Shown here piece after piece: positions 27,605 to 35,450 of a DNA stretch of 64,000 bases. This DNA comes from Cellulomonas phragmiteti (GTDB lineage Bacteria > Actinomycetota > Actinomycetes > Actinomycetales > Cellulomonadaceae). Under the pieces are notes generated by a model. The model did not search any database, was not told the origin of the DNA, and worked only from the letters and a program-made list of their open reading frames with translations. The stretch spans positions 62,001 through 126,000 of the forward strand of contig NZ_BONP01000009.1 in NCBI RefSeq assembly GCF_016862775.1. Direction: 5' to 3'. Numbering within the stretch: the stretch's first letter is position 1; every line of letters starts with the position of its first letter. A program made the position numbers and the translations under genes.

Positions 27605-27633
27605 GACCTCCCGTACCCCCGGGGGGTCTTTTT
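27605..27633 (+). terminator. cimA attenuator terminator
   Basis: Arms GACCTCCC (27605-27612) and GGGGGGTC (27621-27628) pair over eight positions with one G-T wobble, followed by TTTTT. It lies upstream of cimA by 130 bases, so it must be regulated rather than an end-of-operon terminator. Confidence 0.8.
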
Positions 27634-27763
27634 GTTGGTCCAGACGTCCGAGGGCACCACCCCCGCCCGCAGGACACGTCGACGAGGCACCGGCACCACC
27701 CCCGCCGGACGCATCCGCTGCCGCCCCGCCGACGCACGCCCGCACCGCCCCGAGGAGCCTTCC

Positions 27764-29413
27764 GTGACCGAGCCCACGGCACCCACGTCGACCACCGCGG
27801 TCGCGTCGTCGCTGTTCCACGTCTACGACACCACCCTGCGCGACGGCGCCCAGCAGGAGGGCATCAACCTGTCGGTCGCCGACAAGCTGACGATCGCCCC
27901 GATGCTCGACGAGCTGGGCGTGGGATTCATCGAGGGCGGCTGGCCCGGCGCCGTCCCGAAGGACACGGAGTTCTTCAAGCGGGCGGCCAAGGAGCTGGAC
28001 CTGCGCCACGCCGAGCTGGCGGCGTTCGGCGCGACCCGCAAGGTGGGGGTGCGTGCGAGCGACGACCCGCAGGTGCGCGCCCTGCTCGACGCGGAGGCTC
28101 CCGTCGTCACGCTCGTCGCCAAGTTCGACGTGCGGCACGTCGAGCGCGCGCTGCGCACCACCCCCGACGAGGGCCTGGCGATGATCGCGGACACGGTCGC
28201 GTTCCTGCGCCGGGAGGGACGGCGCGTGTTCGTCGACGCCGAGCACTTCTTCGACGGGTACCGGTACGACGCGGACTTCGCGCGTCGCGCGACGGTCACC
28301 GCGTTCGAGGCGGGCGCCGAGGTCGTCGCGCTGTGCGACACCAACGGCGGCATGCTCCCCGACTGGGTGCGGGAGGTCGTCCAGGAGGTGCGTGAGGTCG
28401 CCGGGCCCGACGCCCCCCTCGGCATGCACGCCCACAACGACTCGGGCTGCGCGGTGGCCAACACGCTGGCGGCGGTCGAGGCCGGCTGCACGCACGTGCA
28501 GGGCACGGTCAACGGGTACGGCGAGCGCACCGGCAACGCCGACCTGCTGTCCGTCGTCGCGAACCTCGAGCTCAAGCTGGGCCGGCGTGTCCTCGCCCGC
28601 TCCGACGACGCACCGGGTGGCATGGCCGAGCTCACGCGGATCGCGCACGCCATCAGCGAGATCACCAACATCTCGCCCTTCGCCCGCCAGCCGTACGTCG
28701 GTGCGAGCGCCTTCGCCCACAAGGCCGGGATCCACGCGTCGGCGATCAAGGTCGACCCCGACCTGTACCAGCACACCGACCCGCAGCTCGTCGGCAACGA
28801 CATGCGCATGCTGGTCTCCGACATGGCGGGCCGGGCCTCGATCGAGCTCAAGGGCCGCCAGCTGGGCATCGACCTCGCCGCGCACCCGGACGTCCTGTCG
28901 CGCGTCACGCACCGCGTCAAGGACGCCGAGGCCAACGGCTACACGTACGAGGCGGCCGACGCGTCGTTCGAGCTGCTGCTCGTCGAGGAGCTCGACGGGT
29001 CGCGCCCGGCGTACTTCCGCGTCGAGTCGTGGCGCACGATCGTCGAGCGCAACGGGGGCCGCGGGACGCCCGCGACGGCGGAGGCGACCGTCAAGCTGCA
29101 CGCCGGCGGCGAGCGCATCGTCAGCACCGGTGAGGGCAACGGGCCCGTCAACGCGCTCGACCACGCGCTGCGCGCCGCGCTCTCGCGCGTGTACCCCGAG
29201 CTCGAGGCCTTCGAGCTCATCGACTTCAAGGTCCGGATCCTCGACCAGATGCAGGGGACCGACGCGGTGACCCGCGTGCTCATCGAGAGCACCGACGGCC
29301 AGACGTCGTGGAGCACCGTCGGCGTGGGGCCCAACCTCATCGAGGCGTCGTGGGAGGCTCTCACCGACTCGGCGATCTGGGGGCTGCGTCATCACGGGGT
29401 CCCGCCCCGCTGA
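27764..29413 (+). CDS. cimA: Citramalate synthase
   Basis: A 549-residue enzyme of the isopropylmalate/homocitrate synthase family that joins pyruvate and acetyl-CoA to citramalate, giving isoleucine without threonine. The N-terminal barrel has DTTLRDGAQQEG (Arg26-Asp27) and the metal-binding HAHND (His222, His224). The NGYGERTGNADL loop and a C-terminal regulatory LeuA-dimer-like domain (about 420-545) follow. The QQEG and GGWPGAVPKD segments favour CimA over LeuA. The GTG at 27764 has CGAGGAG upstream. A Leu/Ile/Val leader and terminator precede it. Confidence 0.93.
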   Translation: MTEPTAPTSTTAVASSLFHVYDTTLRDGAQQEGINLSVADKLTIAPMLDELGVGFIEGGWPGAVPKDTEFFKRAAKELDLRHAELAAFGATRKVGVRASDDPQVRALLDAEAPVVTLVAKFDVRHVERALRTTPDEGLAMIADTVAFLRREGRRVFVDAEHFFDGYRYDADFARRATVTAFEAGAEVVALCDTNGGMLPDWVREVVQEVREVAGPDAPLGMHAHNDSGCAVANTLAAVEAGCTHVQGTVNGYGERTGNADLLSVVANLELKLGRRVLARSDDAPGGMAELTRIAHAISEITNISPFARQPYVGASAFAHKAGIHASAIKVDPDLYQHTDPQLVGNDMRMLVSDMAGRASIELKGRQLGIDLAAHPDVLSRVTHRVKDAEANGYTYEAADASFELLLVEELDGSRPAYFRVESWRTIVERNGGRGTPATAEATVKLHAGGERIVSTGEGNGPVNALDHALRAALSRVYPELEAFELIDFKVRILDQMQGTDAVTRVLIESTDGQTSWSTVGVGPNLIEASWEALTDSAIWGLRHHGVPPR

Positions 29414-29506
29414 GCCCGACCCGCCCGCGGGTCGTCGCGCAGGGGGCGCGCGCACGGCCTAGCCTCGGGGATGGCACCGAGGCCCGAGCACACGGAAGGA
29501 GCCTGC

Positions 29507-30415
29507 GTGGCCGGCACCGCCCCCGATCCCTCCGACGTCCCGAGGACGCCCGGCGACGCGCCCACGCAGGACGACTTCTCGTCGCAGCGGGCGCCCGAGC
29601 CCGCGCGCGGGCGGTGGTGGCTGGTCCTCCTGATCGTCCTCGCGCTGGTGGCCGTCCTCGTGTGGCGGCCGTGGCAGGCCGACGAGCCGGCGCCCGTGCC
29701 GACACCCGAGGTCACCGCGACCCCGACGCCCACCCCCTCGCCCAGCGTCACGCCCTCACCCAGCCCGACGCCGAGCCCCGTGCCGCCGCCGGGTGCCGAC
29801 GCCGTGTTCGACCCCACGACCGCGGCCACCCTCTTCGCCACCGTCGCGGACCTGGAGGGCGCGGTCCCCGGTGCGTCCGGCGGGGTGACGCGCGGGCTCG
29901 AGCCCGGCACACGCCCCTGGGGGCTGCCGGAGGGGGCCGGCATCGAACCGGCGTCGTGCACCGCGGCGGTCACGATCGTCTCCGCGCCGCCCGCCCACCA
30001 CGACGCGACCTCCTGGCAGAACGACGAGCTCACCTTCGAGCAGGACGTCGTGCTGCTGCTCGACGCCGCCGCCGCCCGCGCCGCCTTCCGCGCGCTGGTG
30101 ACGACCGTCGACGAGTGCCCGCAGTACGCCCAGGTGGTGCCCGGCGCGGACGGTGCGCGCTGGACCGCGGAGCCGGCGCTGGAGGGGCAGGGGGTGTTCC
30201 CGGCGATCGTCCACGACGTCACCGCGCAGGTCGAGGGGGACACGTTCCAGCAGACCACCGGTCACGTGCTCGTGGGCAACGCGATCCTCACGTGGACCGC
30301 CACCGCGCTCGCCGCGGAGGACCGGGCCGAGGCGCGGGTGCTCCTGGGCCCTCCCGCCGACCTCAGCCAGATGGTCGAGCGTCGCGCGCTGGCCGCCGTG
30401 CGGGGGCTCGGATGA
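29507..30415 (+). CDS. Membrane-anchored extracytoplasmic protein, PknH sensor-like
   Basis: A 302-residue protein with a short cytoplasmic N-terminus, one membrane helix (about 36-55), a Thr/Pro/Ser-rich stalk (about 62-100) and an extracytoplasmic domain of about 200 residues with two spaced Cys (in EPASCTAA and VDECPQY). The size and Cys pattern recall the PknH C-terminal sensor domain, here without a kinase. I chose GTG 29507 because of a strong GGAAGGAG site; an ATG at 29471 sits five bases after TAGCCT and would be an alternative leaderless start, adding 12 residues. Confidence 0.6.
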   Translation: MAGTAPDPSDVPRTPGDAPTQDDFSSQRAPEPARGRWWLVLLIVLALVAVLVWRPWQADEPAPVPTPEVTATPTPTPSPSVTPSPSPTPSPVPPPGADAVFDPTTAATLFATVADLEGAVPGASGGVTRGLEPGTRPWGLPEGAGIEPASCTAAVTIVSAPPAHHDATSWQNDELTFEQDVVLLLDAAAARAAFRALVTTVDECPQYAQVVPGADGARWTAEPALEGQGVFPAIVHDVTAQVEGDTFQQTTGHVLVGNAILTWTATALAAEDRAEARVLLGPPADLSQMVERRALAAVRGLG

Positions 30416-30427
30416 GCGGACGCGGCC

Positions 30428-30433
30428 TAGGGT
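30428..30433 (+). promoter_or_regulatory. -10 hexamer of the lplA promoter
   Basis: TAGGGT ends six bases before the GTG of the lipoate ligase gene, with no ribosome site between: a likely leaderless transcript. Confidence 0.55.
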
Positions 30434-30439
30434 GGTCGG

Positions 30440-31516
30440 GTGCACGGTGAGTACAAGGTCCCCGGTGGCAAGCTCGTGGTCGTCGACCTGGAGGTCCGCG
30501 ACGGTCTGCTGAGCGACGTGAGCCTGTCGGGGGACTTCTTCCTCGAGCCGGACGAGGCGCTCGACGTGCTGTCCGGCGCGCTCGACGGCGTGCCCCGGGA
30601 CGCCGGTGTCGCCCAGCTGGTCCACGTGCTCGACGACGCCCTGCGGCTCGCGCTCGACCAGGGGCGCCTGCCCGGGCCGGTCGCCATGGTCGGGTTCGAC
30701 GTGCGCGCCGTCGCCCTCGCGGTCCGGCGCGCCCTCGGCCTGTCCACGGCGTGGGCGGACCACGAGTTCGCGCTGCTGCGGTCGGCCCCGATGACGCCGG
30801 CGATGCACGTCGCCCTCGACCAGGTGCTCACCGAGGAGCTCGACGCGGGCCGCCGCGGTCCCACGCTGCGGTTCTGGGAGTGGGAGGAGCCCGCCGTCGT
30901 CATCGGGTCGTTCCAGTCGCTGCGCAACGAGGTCGACCTCGAGGCCGCCGAGCAGCACGGCGTGACGGTGGTGCGGCGGATCTCCGGTGGCGGGGCGATG
31001 TTCATGGAGGCCGGCAACTGCATCACGTTCTCCCTGGTCGTGCCGGGGTCGCTGGTCGACGGGATGTCGTTCGAGGACTCGTACGCGTTCCTCAACGCGT
31101 GGGTGCTCGGCGCGCTCGCGGACGTCGGGGTCACCGCGACGACGAGCGGGCTGAACGACATCTCCTCCGCGGCGGGCAAGCTCGCCGGGTCCGCGCAGAA
31201 GCGCCTGGCCGGCGGTGCCGTGCTGCACCACGTGACCATGGCGTACGACATCGACGCCGACAAGATGCTGCAGGTGCTGCGGATCGGCCGCGAGAAGCTG
31301 TCCGACAAGGGCACCCGCTCGGCCAACAAGCGCGTCGACCCCGTGCGCTCGCAGACCCACCTGCCGCGCGCCGAGGTCGTCGACGCGTTCGTCGCGCACT
31401 TCCGGTCCCGGTACCGGACCGTCGACGACGAGCTGCGGCCCGCCGAGGTCGAGCGGGCCCGCGAGCTCGTGGCGACCCGCTTCAGCGACCCGGCGTGGAC
31501 CGCGCGCGTCCCGTGA
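30440..31516 (+). CDS. lplA: Lipoate-protein ligase with N-terminal accessory domain
   Basis: A 358-residue enzyme that attaches lipoate to E2 and H proteins of 2-oxoacid dehydrogenases and glycine cleavage. The catalytic domain (about 105-330) has RRISGGGAMF for lipoyl-AMP binding and the Lys of AAGKLAGSAQKR. The first about 75 residues (HGEYKVPGGKLVVVDLEV) resemble the small accessory domain that in E. coli LplA is at the C-terminus, so domain order is reversed. Octanoyltransferase or biotin ligase-like roles are possible for the fold, but the motifs favour LplA. Confidence 0.85.
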   Translation: MHGEYKVPGGKLVVVDLEVRDGLLSDVSLSGDFFLEPDEALDVLSGALDGVPRDAGVAQLVHVLDDALRLALDQGRLPGPVAMVGFDVRAVALAVRRALGLSTAWADHEFALLRSAPMTPAMHVALDQVLTEELDAGRRGPTLRFWEWEEPAVVIGSFQSLRNEVDLEAAEQHGVTVVRRISGGGAMFMEAGNCITFSLVVPGSLVDGMSFEDSYAFLNAWVLGALADVGVTATTSGLNDISSAAGKLAGSAQKRLAGGAVLHHVTMAYDIDADKMLQVLRIGREKLSDKGTRSANKRVDPVRSQTHLPRAEVVDAFVAHFRSRYRTVDDELRPAEVERARELVATRFSDPAWTARVP

Positions 31517-31525
31517 CCCCGGGTC

Positions 31526-31879
31526 TCAGACCGGCCAGGTCAGCACCACGGCGAGCGCCGCGAGGCCCAGGAGGACCGACGCCCCGGCGCACGCGGTGAC
31601 GAGGCGGCCCCCCGGGTCGCGTCCCACGGTGAGGGCCTCGGCGGAGGTGAGCGCCCACCGCCGCCGACCGTGCACACCGAGCCGGCGGCGGCGTGCAGCG
31701 CGCAGCAGGACCACGGCCAGGAGCGTCCCCACGACGCTCACGCCCCACGCGGCGGACCCCCACGTCTCGGCCAGGAGCCGCCCGGCGGCGGCCGAGCCCG
31801 CGACGAGCCCGAGCGCGGTGCGACGCCACGCCAGGGCCGTGCGCTCGGCCGCGAGGGACGGGTGCGCCGGGCCGCTCAC
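31526..31879 (-). CDS. DUF202 membrane protein, second of a pair
   Basis: A 117-residue protein with three hydrophobic segments and the DUF202 opening LAAERTALAWRRTALGL. Its GTG start overlaps the stop of the other DUF202 gene (GTGA), so they are translated in tandem and probably form a hetero-oligomer. DUF202 (YidH-like) proteins have no established function. Confidence 0.82.
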   Translation of the reverse strand: MSGPAHPSLAAERTALAWRRTALGLVAGSAAAGRLLAETWGSAAWGVSVVGTLLAVVLLRAARRRRLGVHGRRRWALTSAEALTVGRDPGGRLVTACAGASVLLGLAALAVVLTWPV

Positions 31880-32256
31880 GCGCGCAGCAGGCCGAGCAGG
31901 ACCAGGACGCCGGCGACGCCCACGCCGCCGACCAGCAGGCCGAACCCGACGGGCGCCGGCAGCGGTCGGCTCAGGCGCATCGCACGCTCCGCGCGGGACC
32001 ACCCCCACCACGCCGCGGCCGGTGCGAGCGTCCCCAGGGCGATGAGGACGACGGCGGCCGCGAGCCGCAGGCCCGGCTCGACGGGCAGGTCGAGCGCCTC
32101 GAGCGCGACGCCGGCCGCGAGCAGCGCCAGGCCGGTGCGCGCCCACGCGAGGAACGTGCGCTCGTTGGCGAGCGAGAACCGCGCGTCGGGCTCGCTGCCC
32201 ACGCCGTACACCCACCGCGGGAAGCGCCCGTCCGGTGCGCGCTGCTCGGTCTCCAT
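31876..32256 (-). CDS. DUF202 (YidH-like) membrane protein, first of a pair
   Basis: A 126-residue protein with the DUF202 signature ANERTFLAWARTGLALLA and three membrane helices. It differs from its downstream partner in sequence but shares the ERTxLAW motif, consistent with an old duplication. The ATG at 32256 sits six bases after GAGGAT. Function unknown. Confidence 0.85.
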   Translation of the reverse strand: METEQRAPDGRFPRWVYGVGSEPDARFSLANERTFLAWARTGLALLAAGVALEALDLPVEPGLRLAAAVVLIALGTLAPAAAWWGWSRAERAMRLSRPLPAPVGFGLLVGGVGVAGVLVLLGLLRA

Positions 32257-32297
32257 GCCCCCATCCTCGCAACCCGCGGGCAGGGACGCGGCCGGGC

Positions 32298-33053
32298 TCA
32301 CCGGTGCGGGCCCTCCTGGGGTGGCCGCTCACCGAACACGGCCGTGCCCAGGCGCACCACCGTGGCGCCCTCGGCCACTGCCGCCTCGAGGTCCCCGCTC
32401 ATCCCCATGGACAGGCCCCGGGCATCCGCCGTGCCGGGGGCGCCGCTGCCCACGACCTCGTCGCGGACGTCCCGCAGGCGCGCGAACCCGGCGCGCACGA
32501 CGGCGGTGTCGTCGCTGCGGGCGCCCACCGTCATGAACCCGACGAGCCGCAGGCCGGGCAGCGCCGCGACCCGCACCCCGAGGTCGGCGGCGACGTCGGG
32601 GGACGCGCCGTGCTTGGTCGGCTCGCCCGACACGTTGACCTGGACCCAGACGTCGAGGGGCACGTCGCGCTCGCGGACCCGGTCGGAGAGTCGCTGCGCG
32701 AGGGCGTCGTCGGCGACGGACTGCACCGCCGACGCCCACCGCAGCGCCGCGTTGACCTTGTTCGACTGCAGCGGCCCGATGACGTGCCACGTCGGCCCGA
32801 GGTCGACGAGGGCCGGTGCCTTCGCGACGAGCTCCTGGACGCGGTTCTCGCCCAGCAGGACCGGTGCCGTGCCCGAGCCGGCGGCGCGGGCTCCCGCGTC
32901 GGCGAGCAGCGCGGCGCGGACGGTCGCGACGTCCATCGTCTTCGACGCGAGCAGCACCCGGACCTCGTCGGTGCGCCGCCCCGTCGCGGTGCACGCCGCC
33001 GCGACCCGCTCGTGCACCTGCGCCAGGCGGCGCGTCACGTCCTCGCTGCTCAC
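32298..33053 (-). CDS. YggS/PLPBP-family pyridoxal phosphate-binding protein
   Basis: A 251-residue single-barrel PLP protein. The PLP lysine is K38 in LLASKTMDV; GENRVQE, WHVIGPLQSNK and LSMGMSGDLEAAV are the family signatures. Members regulate vitamin B6 and amino acid balance rather than catalyse a known reaction. The GTG at 33053 is preceded by TACCGT eight bases upstream on its strand. The usual neighbours (ftsZ, sepF) are absent, so this is a stand-alone copy. Confidence 0.92.
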   Translation of the reverse strand: MSSEDVTRRLAQVHERVAAACTATGRRTDEVRVLLASKTMDVATVRAALLADAGARAAGSGTAPVLLGENRVQELVAKAPALVDLGPTWHVIGPLQSNKVNAALRWASAVQSVADDALAQRLSDRVRERDVPLDVWVQVNVSGEPTKHGASPDVAADLGVRVAALPGLRLVGFMTVGARSDDTAVVRAGFARLRDVRDEVVGSGAPGTADARGLSMGMSGDLEAAVAEGATVVRLGTAVFGERPPQEGPHR

Positions 33054-33173
33054 GAGGCCTGACGGTACCGGCCGGTGGCCGCGGTCGCCCGCACCCGCGG
33101 GGTGCGGGCGAAACGGCCGCCACACCCGGCCCCCGTGTGGCGGACCGGGGTGGGACGGTCGCATGCTGGCGGG

Positions 33174-33725
33174 GTGGAGGACTGCACGGGACGGCTGCTC
33201 GTCGCGACGCCAGGGCTGCGCGACCGCAGCTTCCGGCGTGCCGTCGTGCTGGTCCTGGAGCACACCGCGGCGGGCGCGCTCGGCGTCGTCCTCGACCGGC
33301 CGCTGGAGGTCGACGCCCGGCACGTCCTGCCGCAGTGGCAGGCCCACCTGAGCACGCCGGGGCGGCTGTTCCAGGGCGGGCCCGTGGCGCGCGACACCGC
33401 GCTGGCGCTCGCCGACCTCCCTGACGCGGACGCCCCGCCCGGCGTGCGTCCGCTGACCGGCCGGCTCGGCGTCGTCGACCTCGACGCCCCGCCCGCCCTG
33501 GTGGTCGACGCGGTGCGCGCGCTACGTGTGTTCATCGGGTACGCGGGGTGGTCGGCCGGCCAGCTCGACGACGAGGTCGACGCGGGCGGCTGGTTCGTCG
33601 TCGACCTCGAGCCGGGCGACGTGTTCAGCTCCGACCCCCGTGGGTTGTGGCGGCGCGTCCTGCGCCGCCAGCCGGGGGACCTCGCCCTGCTGTCGACGGC
33701 CCCGGAGGACGCGTCGCTGAACTGA
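33174..33725 (+). CDS. YqgE/AlgH-family protein
   Basis: A 183-residue protein of the UPF0301 family, with GRLLVATPGL near the start and the signature GYAGWSAGQLDDEV followed by GWFV. The biochemical role is not known. The GTG at 33174 has no ribosome site but lies six bases after CATGCT. Confidence 0.9.
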   Translation: MEDCTGRLLVATPGLRDRSFRRAVVLVLEHTAAGALGVVLDRPLEVDARHVLPQWQAHLSTPGRLFQGGPVARDTALALADLPDADAPPGVRPLTGRLGVVDLDAPPALVVDAVRALRVFIGYAGWSAGQLDDEVDAGGWFVVDLEPGDVFSSDPRGLWRRVLRRQPGDLALLSTAPEDASLN

Positions 33726-33799
33726 GCGTCGGCCGGGTGGGGGACGGATCGGGGGGATCCCGGATGCCGGCGGGCGGGGCGGGGTGGCAGAGTCGTCGC

Positions 33800-34198
33800 G
33801 TGAAGACCCTGCTGAACGTCATCTGGCTCGTGCTCGCCGGCGCCTGGCTCGCGCTGGGCTACGTGCTCGCGGGCATCGTCTGCTGCGCGCTGATCGTCAC
33901 GATCCCGTTCGGCATCGCGTCGTTCCGGATCGCGAGCTACGTGCTCTGGCCGTTCGGGCGCACCGTCGTCGAGAAGCCGACGGCCGGCGCCATGTCGACC
34001 ATCGGCAACGTGATCTGGGTGCTCGTCGCCGGCATCTGGCTCGCGATCGGGCACGTGACGACGGCGATCCCGCTCTTCGTGTCGATCATCGGCATCCCGC
34101 TGGGCATCGCGAACCTCAAGCTCATCCCGGTGTCCCTGGTGCCGCTGGGCAAGGAGATCGTGCCGACGGACCGCGCGTTCGCGGCCTACGGGCGCTGA
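33800..34198 (+). CDS. YccF domain membrane protein
   Basis: A 132-residue membrane protein consisting of two tandem copies of a short hydrophobic unit (each with N-V-I-W and a following I-P-x-G-I segment), the YccF architecture. The GTG at 33800 follows CAGAGT by six bases. No function is established. Confidence 0.88.
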   Translation: MKTLLNVIWLVLAGAWLALGYVLAGIVCCALIVTIPFGIASFRIASYVLWPFGRTVVEKPTAGAMSTIGNVIWVLVAGIWLAIGHVTTAIPLFVSIIGIPLGIANLKLIPVSLVPLGKEIVPTDRAFAAYGR

Positions 34199-34233
34199 CG
34201 CCTGCGGCCGCTGACGCCCGGCGTCGCGCAGCG

Positions 34234-34734
34234 TCAGTCGCGGGCCACGTCCGCGACGACGGCGTCGGTGAGCCGCACGAGGTCGTCGGGGGAGAGCTCG
34301 ACGTCCAGGCCGCGCCGGCCGCCGGAGACGAGCACGGTGTCGAACAACCACACCGTCTCGTCGACGACGGTGCGCAACGCGGTGCGCTGCCCCAGGGGCG
34401 AGATGCCGCCGAGGACGTAGCCGGTCGCCCGCTGCGCCGCGTGCGGCTCCGCCATCGTGCCGCGCTTGCCCCCGACGGCTGCCGCGAGGGCCTTGAGGTC
34501 CAGGCGCCCGGTCACGGGGACGACGGCGACGGTGAGCACGCCGTCGACGTCGGCGACGAGGGTCTTGAAGACCTGCTCCGGGGGGACGCCGAGCAGGTGG
34601 GCGGCCTCCAGGCCGTAGCCGAGGTCGCTCGCCGGGTCGTGCTCGTACGTCCGGGCCGTGTGCGGGACCCCGGCCTCGGCGAGCGCGACGAGCGCGGGGG
34701 TGCCGGTGCCGGTCCGGGCGTCCTTCCTGGCCAC
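34234..34734 (-). CDS. YbaK/EbsC-type Cys-tRNA(Pro) deacylase
   Basis: A 166-residue editing-domain protein. The YbaK signature VFKTLVADVDG with its conserved Lys, and GYVLGGISPLGQR, are present. YbaK removes Cys wrongly loaded on tRNA-Pro. The GTG at 34734 is preceded on its own strand by TACCCT (34741-34746) with six bases between, again suggesting a leaderless message. Confidence 0.9.
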   Translation of the reverse strand: MARKDARTGTGTPALVALAEAGVPHTARTYEHDPASDLGYGLEAAHLLGVPPEQVFKTLVADVDGVLTVAVVPVTGRLDLKALAAAVGGKRGTMAEPHAAQRATGYVLGGISPLGQRTALRTVVDETVWLFDTVLVSGGRRGLDVELSPDDLVRLTDAVVADVARD

Positions 34735-34751
34735 GGGACCAGGGTAGGGCG

Positions 34752-35357
34752 TCAGAGCGCGGTGCCCACCAGGACGCCGACCCCGTAGGTCACGGCCATC
34801 GCGAGCGATCCGCCGAGCACGTTGCGGAGCACCGAGCGGGCGTGCGACGCCCCGGTGAAGCGTGACGACGTCCACCCGGTCAGGACGAGCGCGAGCAGGA
34901 CGGCGCCGAACGTCGCCGGGACGCGCGCGGCCGTGGTCCACGGCGCCAGCACGACGAGGAGCGGGATGAGCGCCCCCGCGGTGAACGCCAGCATGGAGGC
35001 CAGCGCGGCGTGCCAGGGGTTGGTGAAGTCGTGGTCGACGTCGTTGATGGGCCGGCCGGACGCGGCGGCGACGCGCTCGGCGTCCCGCTGGCTGCTGACG
35101 GACACGTACTCGCCCGATGCCATCGACAGGGCGCCCGCGACGAGGGCCGCGCCGCCGGCCAGGGCGATCGTCGACGTCGACGCGGCGGCTCCCGCGACCC
35201 CCACCACGGTCGCCGCGACGGACACGATGCCGTCGTTCGCCCCGAGGACGCCCGCGCGCAGCCAGTTCAGCCCGGCGTTCGACGCGGCAGCGGCCGGTCC
35301 GGGCGTGCGGTGCAGCAGCGCACCGAGCCCGCCGGGTCGCGTGGTGGTCGTGGTCAT
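34752..35357 (-). CDS. VIT/CCC1-family transporter lacking the metal-binding segment
   Basis: A 201-residue membrane protein of the vacuolar iron transporter family: LRAGVLGANDGIVS opens helix 1 and SMASGEYVSVSSQRDAER ends helix 2. In typical members about 60 residues of a Glu-rich cytoplasmic helical bundle follow before helix 3. Here only about 15 residues separate RDAER from DFTNPWHAA, so the metal-binding module is essentially gone. Three further helices complete the protein. Iron or manganese export is the usual role, but the loss makes the substrate uncertain. The ATG at 35357 is well placed before the family core. Confidence 0.82.
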   Translation of the reverse strand: MTTTTTRPGGLGALLHRTPGPAAAASNAGLNWLRAGVLGANDGIVSVAATVVGVAGAAASTSTIALAGGAALVAGALSMASGEYVSVSSQRDAERVAAASGRPINDVDHDFTNPWHAALASMLAFTAGALIPLLVVLAPWTTAARVPATFGAVLLALVLTGWTSSRFTGASHARSVLRNVLGGSLAMAVTYGVGVLVGTAL

Positions 35358-35450
35358 GGCTCCACGGTAGGCCTGCCCGCCGGGTGCTGTCATCGCAGGA
35401 AAGGCTGCCCTGACCTGCGCAGACGCAGGCCTGCCTCACCTGTCGACGGG

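Larger units (their letters stand above)
27364..27763. other. 400-base gap carrying the cimA leader region
   Basis: The left half (27364-27536) holds the start region of the divergent membrane gene and nothing else I can identify. The right half holds a leader peptide ORF, two successive hairpins and the cimA ribosome site (CGAGGAG), listed separately. Confidence 0.6.

Noticed and set aside
29471-29506. ATG at 29471 as the start of the membrane-anchored sensor-like protein
   Set aside because: It is spaced for a leaderless start, but the GTG at 29507 has a strong GGAAGGAG ribosome site. I kept the latter as the call; the alternative remains possible.
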